A DNA stretch of 64,000 bases from Axinella damicornis (lineage: Eukaryota; Porifera; Demospongiae; Axinellida; Axinellidae): NCBI GenBank assembly GCA_963931865.1, contig OZ007508.1, positions 13,886,781 to 13,950,780 on the forward strand. The letters run 5' to 3'. Shown here in pieces: positions 48,560 to 59,700 of the stretch (the stretch's first letter is position 1; every line of letters starts with the position of its first letter). The translations under genes and the position numbers were made by a program. Under the pieces are notes generated by a model. The model had not been told where the DNA came from, made no database searches, and saw nothing but the letters and a program-made list of their open reading frames with translations.

Positions 48560-49087
48560 GTGTGACTTGTCGTTTGGGCCAGGTCTACTGCCAAGTAGTT
48601 GAACAACGAATGTTTCATTGCCATCTTTCGTCCCCACATGCGCATGCTGAACTGTGTGGTCTCATTCCCAGACTGGAAGTCTGGGAGCAAGATGATACAC
48701 AGGCCCACCCTTGGCTAAGCCACTGCACTGCATGTGTGCACGTGCCTTATGATATTTCATAGTAGCACATATCATCCAGTTCTTGCCTTGAAAGGACAAC
48801 TTGTTGTAGCATGTGATTATGTTGCCAGAGTGGGGTTGTGGTCAGGGATCGAGCTAGTTGCATTTGAGGTTTAAGGCTTGATGTGTGTGCGCACTATGCA
48901 GAATGCATACTTTGTACAACCTCAAAACCTTGAAAAGTCCACGAAGAATATGGCTGGATGCAATCGGGGAGCTGCAGCTAAAGTGGACACAGCAGCTGAA
49001 GTGAACACAACCGGGAAGCAGCAGCGCTATATGGTGAAGAGCCCGTGCAAATCACATCCAGTGAAATATATATTGCCACATATACTG
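48560..49087. other. No gene recognised
   Basis: A partial copy of the GC-rich minisatellite unit (GCAATCGGGGAGCTGCAGCT) lies at 48960-49025. Nothing else is supported. Confidence 0.4.
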
Positions 49088-49270
49088 GAAACAAAAAATT
49101 TTCTTACAAAAATTACAAACGATTTAGTGATGGCCACCCCGATCGACTCCCGAAAAAGCAGACAAACAAGGAATGCCATTAACCAGCCTCAGTCCCATCC
49201 CATTTAAAAATGTAGGATTTAGGGACGGGATGGGACTGAGGATGGTTAATGGCATTCCTTGTTTGTCTGT
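49088..49270. mobile_element. Foldback element, copy 2 (truncated)
   Basis: The left arm and loop match 22957-23140 with few differences, but the right arm ends at about 49270 (GTTTGTCTG), where unrelated sequence begins. A truncated copy of the foldback at 22952-23212. Confidence 0.88.
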
Positions 49271-49879
49271 CTTGAATGTAACATATGATCTCAGCTTTGG
49301 TTTCGTTGCAACTTCAGCTTTCCAATTCTCTCTTTCATGTCTTTGCAGGCGCAGCGAGACCAAAATTCTTTGCCTCATCTTTACGCATGCGCGCAAAAAC
49401 GATCACTTAGCAACGTTACGTAATTATTACTCAAGATCGCTGAATTAGAAACATAGTGGGGAAGATGCGATCAAGCGTTGCATGCGTCAATCTCGAGGCT
49501 CTGTATAAGACTGAGGTAAGTCCCTGTACGCATGATTAAACTATGTTGCTACCTACTGTAATTTCTATGAGCATGGTGAATGCCTATCTCAAGACTCAAG
49601 CAACCTATGAATGTCCCTACTAGTAATATAAACTGCCTGTGGTCTTCAGACAGGGAGAACTGGCTTTGTCATCCATCCAGGGAAGGGTTGACTTCAGATG
49701 CCCGGGCCTGATTCTTCAGCCAATGCTGGAAGTGTAATACCTGAATAATATTGTCCATATACCAAGGCAAGGTCACCTACTGCCCAGGTGCCTATGAGGT
49801 TGCTGACTTCTGCTCTGTGACAGCAAACTTCAGCTCAAACATGCGCCTGCTGCTAAAAAAAAATGTACATAAACAAGTA
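49271..49879. other. No gene recognised
   Basis: Intergenic between pseudogene D and gene E. Short open frames lack domain or splice support. Confidence 0.35.
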
Positions 49880-50137
49880 ATAAAAAACATTAAAAATGTA
49901 ACAGGATGCAGAACGGCAAAAAGTAAGGTAACAAGGTAGGGATGATCGCACAAAACAGTGAAGTATACAATCCCCTACATATCTTTTTTCATTATATGTA
50001 CACGTATATGGAAAAAGATCTCTGTAGGGGGGTTGTATACTTCACTGTTTTGTGCGATCATCCCTACCTTGTTTCCTTAATTACTTTTTGCCGTTCTGGT
50101 ATCCCTACATCCTGTTACATTTTTAATGTTTTTTTTA
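49880..50137. mobile_element. Foldback element with ~110-bp arms
   Basis: AACATTAAAAATGTAACAGG at the left is mirrored by CCTGTTACATTTTTAATG at the right, and GGGATGATCGCACAAAACAG by its complement after a loop near 50005-50020. A second, diverged copy (right arm and centre) lies at 58110-58285. No coding capacity. Confidence 0.85.
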
Positions 50138-50719
50138 TACAGTTCACCATAATGATGAACTGCAACTATACCAGCATATATCTTCATGCTTTTGCTGCTC
50201 AAGATGAAAGACATACCTGCACGGCCATTGTACCAAATCTAACCAGACTCGCAGTGAATCTACGATGGGCTGCCTTGAATAAACCATATCAGAATTTACT
50301 TGTCTTGAACACTTACAGAACAGTACATGCACTGATCAACAACAAACATATTGAATTGGTAGCGTATTTATTTATGAATAGCACTTACCTTAATTCAGTT
50401 CCAGTGATAATTCTGACAATGAAATGCTATTGTAGGTGATTATTTTTCAGCAACTTCAACTGGTCCATGTCCATATATAGTATTAATAACTAATACAGAT
50501 GACTTGTGTGGCTACACTACCATGACTTATTCTTGAAGGTCATACAAAAAAATATATAGTGAGCAAGAGTAAACAAAACCATATAGGGGATCAGGTGAAC
50601 AACATCAAGACAAATGCAAAGCTCCTAAAACGTCCATTAGCAAATGAAAACACCTTGGTGGACTCAATTCACATGTCTACACGGCACGTAACAACCACTA
50701 ATGGAATATTATATATTTA
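50138..50719. other. 3' flank of gene E shared with B
   Basis: 50140-50440 resembles 12955-13250, and 50535-50719 resembles 13980-14172 (AGTGAGCAAGAGTAAACA, ATAGGGGATCAGGTGAACAA, CACCTTGGTGGACTCAATTC). So the duplication unit includes several hundred bases 3' of the coding region. No gene is seen. Confidence 0.7.
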
Positions 50720-53700
50720 TCAACTACTACTGCAAATGGCAGAAAGCATTCTAAAGAGTTCCTCAAAGGTTGCTCTCTGGCTGGGATTGTGCACCCAGCA
50801 TTTAAGCATGATTTCGTACACTTCGGGTGGACATGCAGCTGGTTTTGCCAGCAGCTTGCGGCTCTTGCCCTTGATTGCATCCTTGATGACGTCTTGGCCA
50901 GACATGCCAGTGTACGGCTGTTCCTTTACGAGGGTGAAGACTTCCCACATGGTAACACCAAATGCCCACACATCTGACTTCTGTGAGAATTTGCCATAGA
51001 AGCATTCAGTCGACATCCAACGAACCGGAACGACAGCGTGGCCATGAATGATGTAGTAGTGCGATTCGTACAGGCTTCTGCTCATACCGAAATCTGCTAT
51101 CTTCACCAGGTAGTTTGGGCCAACCAGACAGTTCCGTGTTGCCAGGTCTCTATGGACAAAGTTCTGTGCTGCTAAATACTTCATAGCACTGGCAATCTGC
51201 GTACTCATAAGAACCAAGATGCCGGTCGCAATCTGATCTTCACCTTGAAGCTCTGAATTGGTAGAGGTCACTACTTTGAACTTCTTAAGGAAGTGGTTGA
51301 GATCTCCTTTCTCCATGTACTCCATCATAATGAAAGGGGTGTCCCCATAGCAGACTCCGAGCATGCGGATCACGTTGCTGTTGTCCAGCCTTGCCATGAA
51401 CTTGACCTCTTTCTCAAAGGCTTCCTTTGTGGTATTTGGAGCATTTGGTTTCAGTTTCTTCACAGCAACGAAAGTTGACTTGCTCTTGTCGTCGTCCGAT
51501 TTACTCAGCTTCAAATCTTTTGGACTTAGCCCCACAGTCTCAGCTAGGACAACTTGGCCGAAAAGCCCAGTTCCAAGCTCACGGATCTCTCGAATGTTGC
51601 TGGTTGAGACTTCTAGTGGCATTTGTTCACCCGTTGGTGGGGCCACAGGGATAGTGTAAATGGGGGCGTAGGGTTGCAAATCCTCCCAAAGTTTGGAGCC
51701 ATTGGGACTTTCAGTGGCATCTGTGAAGAGTGAAGGCTTGATTGGCTCACTGTACACTACCTCAAGCATTCCGTGGTCAACCTCAACAGTCTGTGAGCTC
51801 GTGGTGTCTGGTAGAGTGTAGATATCATCAGAAATGATTTCTTGAGGTGCGTTTGTGGGATCACGCAGATGGTCTATGCTTTGGTAGACAGGATTGGACT
51901 CCATCAATTCAAAAATAGGGTTTGAGAGGGCAACGAGTCTGGGGGGCTTTGCTGGGAGGGCATACTCACCATCAGCTGGTACCGGTCCAGCTGAAACTTC
52001 ACTGGCGAGATTGCTAGGTTGATTTTTTGATTCCAGATACTCACTGAGCTCTTCTGATTTACCGGGCACAGTTGGTGGTGCCTCTTTTACTACTGCTGCA
52101 TACACTGGCAGGTCTGCCTCCTCAGCCTTGAGGTCAGCATAAAGCTCGGAAGACTTCTGTGGTATTTGGGGACTAGTCTTTTGCACTGCTGAGTAGAGAG
52201 GCTGGATGGTGTCTGGTCCTTCAGAGTACCCTGGTTGATCTCCATCCTTCACCACTGGATTATTCTTGACATTTCCATTACGGGCACTAGTTTCTGACTT
52301 GGGCTGGTTTTCACCTTGGCCTGCAAGTTTCGTGTACACATGTGGATCGGCATAATATGGGCTATCCAGCTGATCGTTTTCCTGCCTCAACTTAACTAAA
52401 GTCAGTTCAATGTTTTCCAACATGGTGCTCTGGAACATCTCAACTTCTGACTGCTGCTTCTTTCTCCTAGCCCTGATGAGAATGACTGCAAGAACAAGAA
52501 CTCCAATGATCACAACTGTTACGATGACTGCTGCAACAATTGGCACACGAGAACCACCAGGGAGAGGTGCAGTTCCAGGGATGGGTCGTATAGTCACAGA
52601 CTGGGTGGGTTGTACAGTCTCTTGTGGCTGGGTGGGTTGTACAGCCTCACGTGTGGAGGTAGTTGGGGGTCCCTGTTGTTGTAAGGTCTGTGTTGGTACA
52701 ACTGCAGAAAGAAATGTGGATTCACAGCTGTAATGGGCAGGTCCAACTTATCTATATATAGCATGGGGCTAGCTGAGGAGACCTTTGACACTACTAAAAG
52801 GTAGCCTCGTTCCCAGGCCTACCCCGTTTTCATGGCCGGCGCACACGGTAGGGCAGGTAGGGCAATGGCCCTACCACTTTTTCCCCCCCTTTTGCTTCTT
52901 CACCGCTTTATTTTCCTCCTTACTAACTTGCTGCCGCAACGTTGCAACTCCTGGCCTGGCCTCCTCAGCTCGCAATACCGTGCGTTGCCTGAAACCGAAC
53001 GGCTTGGGAACGAGACCACGATCTAGTATACCCCTCCGTGTACGTACGTATTACGTTCGTGAGCGAAATTTGAGCAAGGAAGAAGCTCATGGCGGCCCTG
53101 GGACCTGCAATCCTCGTACATCTGGAACTTGCAGTGCAAAGCGCGAAGGTGCCACGAGAGCCCATCCTGAGAAGTGAAAAATGAAGGCGAAAAATGTTTC
53201 CGCGCTTTGCGCGGACTGATTGGCACTACGCGCCTCTATGCAGCAACGTTTTATATATAGTGCCCCCCCCCCCCCTTTCATAAATCCTGTATCCGCCCCT
53301 GCCCTACCACCTCTAAAGGGAGTGCTCCGGCCCTGGCTTTTTTCTGTTCTTCAGTTTCCGTTGACAATAATACATGGATGCGGAAGGGCGGCGAAAAACG
53401 GGTAAGGCCTGGTACGATTCATCACGTGCTTTATGTCAAGTGGACGTAGGGGGTGTGTGGCCCAACCATAAATAAGTTTAAAAACCGCCGACGAAGTTGT
53501 GTAGATCGTCTGAGAGTGTCGACTAGCCGCGGAGCATTCGAACCGAGCCAACTGGATGATGAACAGCCTTCAGGAGCCTTCAAGACCTGCTGAAACGACT
53601 ACGGGCCCTGTCCACCCTTGCGTCCACCTGACGTCACTCACGTGATGAATCGTACCAGGCCTTCCCCGTTTTTCGCCACCCTTCCGCATCCTTGTATTAT

Positions 53701-56700
53701 TGTCAACGGAAACCGAAGAACAGAAAAAACGGGGTAGGCCTGGGAACGAGGCTAACTAAAAGGTGTAGTTCAACATGTACATACACCATACAAAGTTTCA
53801 AGCAAAAACTCCTAACCAAGAAAGAGTTATGGATTTTTGGGGGGAAAACCAAAAAAACTGCCTATCGGACCAGACCCCCTTAAGGTAGACACACACATAA
53901 TTTTACATTTAAATCTCACATAGCTTCATAGTCCAGACATTAATAGGTAGCCACAGCACTAGCTAGCCATGTGCACAATAATGGACACGTCCCTCATAGA
54001 AGTATCTCATTCCCAATCTACCCTGGAACAGGACATGGATTTCTGGAGAGAATTTGACAGTGATTTAACAATGAACGTTACCAGAAATGTTACCGGAGAG
54101 TACGTATCAAGCGCCCGTGCACCACGTATCAAGCACCCACCCCCCTCTTCACGCGAAAGTTACTGCTATATATTCACAGCTTACTGCATCGTTTGTTGTT
54201 TATACAGTGCTGAATGGGTGGGTGGCTGGATACTACATGGGTCATTCCATGTCAAATCAACGCAAAAAAAATATTGACCCCTCTGGATTTGGACGAAACT
54301 TGGTTTTTTCATAGTGTCTATAGAGATATTAAAGCATCATAAGTTTTTAGGCTAATACCTTCTCTAGTTGGTTTTTTCATAGTGTCTATAGAGGATGCTG
54401 AGTCCACTGGAATACAAATTGGAACTGAACTGTTGTGAACCAGGCCAGTTTGACTGCTGCTAATTACTGCTCAGACCTAGTGAACATGGCAACTATTACT
54501 TTCCCATCATGCAAACATGTATTTATACATCACCAGTAATTATGCCCTGTTTATGAAGGTACCCAACATCATTAAGTGCACTCAGGGTATTCAGCAAATC
54601 CTGCTGCATGCCGTCCAATTCTGTCATGTACCTCCTAAACCCATCATGGTCCCAAAACCAAATCTTTACCAATCAAAGATAAAGACCCAAACAACATTTG
54701 GAAAATTTTTTATGGAAATTAAGGTTACGATGTACTATTCGATTAAATTTTTTGCTGGTAACTTTGCTGCTTTATATCTCAGGAACTATAACAGATATTA
54801 GTCTGAAACAAGTTCCATTCCAACATTACAACATCAAATAAAACTCCTGGAACAGGAAAGTAAAATGCCCCAGGGTATTTGGACCTAGGCAACTAGACTC
54901 ACTGCTCAAGCACTCTTGCGTCAAATTACTGAGAGGCAGACTGGAGCCCAACCCTCAAAAATTCTCTGGCACTACTACGCAGTATTTGCTAGGTCGTGAT
55001 GAAGAGATATTCGGTGATCTGTGTATATTTTTAGCTATGTGCACAAAAACTTACCGGATCATCCAAGAAGAGCGTGCTCTAGGCATGCATAATCTTCGTT
55101 TCGTTCCCAAATTTTGTGATTTCTTTTCATGCCGCCCTGCAAAATACACCAGGCTACCCGTGCAACAAGTCAAAACACGTGAGAAACAATTTCCCTTCGT
55201 AAAATTTGACGCAAGGTATAAGGCCTCATTAGTCTGAATTTGTAACACGTTTACATGTACCGCTTCCGCTATGAATAATGTTATCCCATTGTTTTATGTA
55301 AACAATCTGGCAGCTGCCTCCAACTTGTACATCGTAACCTTAAAACGTCTGTTTTTCAGACAGCAAAGGTCAAAGTCCACTAACAACGACCTTTGACCCC
55401 AAGTTTATGGGATATACTTTCCCATGAAAGAGCATTTTGTGAGGTACAAATGGTGTCTTTTGTAGCCAATAAAGATGAATGGTATCAAAGTTATGGCTGA
55501 TTAAGTAACGATCGGTGAAGCGAAAATCGACAAAAAAATGACATTTTGTTTGGCTCTAACTCTGAAACTATGGAGGGTATTAGCCTAAAACGTATGATGC
55601 TTTAATATCTCTATAGACACTATGCAAAAACCAAGTTTCATCCAAATCCGGAGGGGTCAATATATTTTTTTGCGTTGATTTGACATGGAATGACGCCACA
55701 TACCTAATTAGTCTGAGTACGTATCTAGCGCCCACCCCCTGTTCAGAGGCCATTCTAATGTCCCCAAACCGTAGGCGCTTAATACGTACTCTATGGCAAT
55801 TCACTGTCAATTCACTAGCAGTCACAGATGAGCTCTTCCCGTAGACATTCATGTTATTCAATGCCTGTGTGCAGAGTTCACTATATGGAATCGTATATGG
55901 AAAATCCGACTACGTCTGCGACTTTCCGGCCATGCTAAGTAAGCAATGAGTAAGATAAACACCGTATCACAGAATGTTAGTGCAATGGATAATACACACT
56001 AGGTGCACAATCCATGGTTAATGACGATCGAAGTGTGAAGCTTGTTGACACAATTCGACGGGGAGACAGCTAGGGATGCTGGTGCAGTCAAAGTAATAAA
56101 CGCCACCCTCGAATAAATGCCGCCCTCAAATAAATGCCGCCCTCAAATAGTTGCCGCACCAAACTGAACAACAAAATAAACACTGTGGCGTCTATTCACG
56201 GAAATACGGTATCCACTATGACGTAAACCTAGCTACCAGTGTGTGGGTATACCCAAGATGCCACTCAGAAATGCCAGATCCAATCAGGAAGGCTGAATAT
56301 CGCTCAGTCACTTTACATATGCAGTGAGAATCATACTTACAGTAGGAGTCAAATTAAAGTTCCCATTCCGTTTGCATAAAACGTACATAATTTTCATTCA
56401 TTTTCACGAAGTACGCACGCATCCATTTCCATTCCATAATTATGGAAAGGAAATCAACCATTAAAACGCACGTGCACACTACACGTGTGAGATTGAGATG
56501 GAAGACAGTTGAACTGCTATGAGCGAGATATTTTGTTCTTCAGCAGTTCTAAACCACATTCGTAGTCATTCCTAGTTCAAAGATGGTCTACAGCGAGTAC
56601 CCAAGTTACTGTACCGGCAGACCTGACTGAACGATCACGGTGCGAAGTTCACTGGGTTCCTTTCTCTTTTTCCACACAAAGGTATAACAAACAACATTCT

Positions 56701-59700
56701 TGAGCCTTCTGGAAGTTAACTTTCAATGTTGCTACTGTAGCTTAGTATATGCGTATCCTATAACTATTATTTTGCTGCTTCCTTGTTTGTCTCTTTGTGG
56801 CATTTCTGCAATGATTGCATAATAAGTAAACACAGTAGCGTATGTGAACATACAGCGTAATATTATTACACCGATTTCACGTTCTGTGAGCGTTTTACGT
56901 AAAAGGGGTCATTCACCGTCAAGTCAACACAAAAATTTTGATGAAACTTGGTGAGCCTGTTAGTTCTATTAAGAAACCACTGCACACCAAATTTTAGCGT
57001 GTTATAACTTTTCAACTGCAACAAATTTAAATTTGCCTCAGGTGCCCGTTTTAGACCGCATGCCATGACCGAAATACCCATATCTTCTGATATGATCAAT
57101 GTAAAGAGTTGCAACAAGGATTTTCTCAAAGCTCTTGAAAGGCTCTTTCATTCGGTATATAGTAATTTGACGTTTGATCTAAAGTTCAAAGGTATGTAAT
57201 CTGACAAAAACAAACTTTCTTTACAAAGACCTTGAACCTACATGAGTTTTGTCATGTAAGCGTCAGTGAACACTGACAGCTATTACGGCTGTGTGGTCAG
57301 AAACTTTGTGGGGCCTTCGTAAGAACGGTACTGGGCAAAGAAAGCGATTGAGCAATGGCGGCCGACGGCACGACAAAAGCGTTTGTATCTCCTCCACCAA
57401 GGTGAGTTTCAGCACCAAAATTGTATGCTTGGGTTACTGCACGATAGCGATCACGATGATGTAGTCAGAATCCTGGCAGGCCTTTCCTGCGAGCTGTGAG
57501 GTTAATTATTTACATTACGCGGCACAATTTTTCCCCTACCAGGAGTGTAATTTACATGGCACAATTCTCCCCTACCAGGAGTGTAATATCGAGGGGCGAC
57601 CACACTCCTGGTAGCCGCAGCTAACGGTAGAAGCTAAGTGTGACAGTTCGTTCCAATTATCACACATCACGTAAGTACCATGATAGCTATAGGGAAGATC
57701 AGAAAGTGCTCCCAAGTAGCCGCGTTGCAACCCCAGTTGCGACTCGCTGTAGCACAAGCTAAGTATTGCAATTCGTTCCAATTAACGCACATGCCACGTG
57801 GCAACCACGCTCAGTCGATCGCGAGCAATGGCGACCAAAGGGAAAACAAGAAGTTATTATCGCTCTCTTCAAAGTTCGTTGCCAGTACAGCTCTTACGAA
57901 GGCCTCACAAAGATTCAAACGTGAAAATGGCATGACAAACGAAGCCATAGTTATTGAGTGGGCAGCTGCAGCCGTCTGGTGAAGACTTGGAGGTAGCGAA
58001 AAAGCGATGGGTCGTTGCACTGCTGGGTTGAAAATGCTGCTGTTTCATGCGAAAACCATCGTGACAGATTGAGGCAACGTTGAGCTAAGTTGTCTGAAGA
58101 AAGAAGAAATTACAGTGAAGTATACAATCACCCCTACATATCTTTTTTCATTGTACATGTATATATGGAAGATCTCTGTAGGGAGGGTTGTATACTTCAC
58201 TGCTATGTTCGATCATCCCTCTTTGTTTCCTTACTTTTTGCCGTTCTGGTATCCATACATCCTGCTACATTTTTAATGTTTTTTATTAGCGTAAACCACC
58301 AATTATCGTCACCTGTATTTGCATGATTTGCAGCATCGTCTAGGAACGGTTCCAGGACACCAAACTTGCACCAACGTATAGACCGTCACGCCCTGAGGGC
58401 CACAAAAATCCACCACAAATCCCCCAGGTTCATGACCATTCTATCTATCACCCAGTAAAAAAACCCACCAAAGCATGCAACCCCTTCTGTATATGAACTT
58501 TTGAATAAAATTTGTTCATCACACTACACAGTAAAAGCAAAACAATTCTCTTTCTTCCACATCCAGTACGTGGCACATTCGTGGAGCCATCTCTTGCACA
58601 CGCACTCCGCCCATTCTGATCCAGCACAGTCATGCTAGTCGTCCTCAAAAGTCTGATCCAGTGGCAGGAGAGGACACAAGGTCGTGGTCTCCCCCTACGC
58701 TTCTTTTGATTAAACATGAACAGCCCTACAACATAAAATGGCTAAAAGGACAGTAAATGGCATCCAGTTATAACCTTTTAAACTAAGACAAACCTTCTGC
58801 AAAGCTTCAGTCTTGTAAACAGCTTGCGCGACGATGACGTAAGGTGAACGGAATCTGTATTTTCGCCGCTTACTCTCCGTTTACTAAGCACCAATAATTG
58901 GTACGTCGGGTGCCGATAATAAGGTCATACCGATAATTGATGGTTTACGCTACTTGTCATAAGATGCGAATGAGCTGCAATACTTAGTTTGTGCTACCAG
59001 TGAGTTGCAACCAGTTGCAACGGCTGCTACCAGGAGTGCAGTTGCCCCTCAAATCTATTATTATTAGCAGATGCAAAATTTTGCAAATTCATATGTGCTC
59101 ACTAAAATTGCTAAAATGAGTACCTGCAGCTGCACATGGCCTGGTGCACGTACTACATGAAACATTCACTATTAGCTATACTCATACCTGCTGTGCTGCT
59201 GGGTGTGGGACACTGGGTGCCTTCTTCCCCAATGAACCTCACTTCAGCAATGTGGACCCATTGAATGTTGGTGGCAGTGTTGTCAAATGTGAAGTTAATG
59301 GCATAAGAGATCTGATTCTGGGGAAGCTCCAGAGGAATGACAACTCTTACAATGGAGGTACAGGATGTGGCAGTTGTTGTTCTCATTCCTAGCTCTGTTG
59401 CTATAATAGGGTGGAAGTTTAAGATTCCAATACCAGGTACGAATTCATACACAGTGATATTTTGAGCTGCAATACCCCACTCTGGACAGTTGAACAGGTC
59501 CAACTCCACTCTTGTAAAGTTGGCAGGTCCATCGAACTCAAACCCTATATGAAAGGACTGTCCACGCGTGTTCACAGTGAAGAGTCCAGCTGCCCAGTTG
59601 GTTTGAAATCCTCCCAGGGATGGAATAACGCAATCAGTTAGGTCACTTGTACCTCCTTCTCCACAAATGCGACCTCCAATCATTTCTCTGCTAATGCACC

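Noticed and set aside
52785..53177. Open frames in the element at 52802-53754 as captured gene
   Set aside because: No domain is recognised and the sequence is shared with other repeat debris at 500 and 27660.
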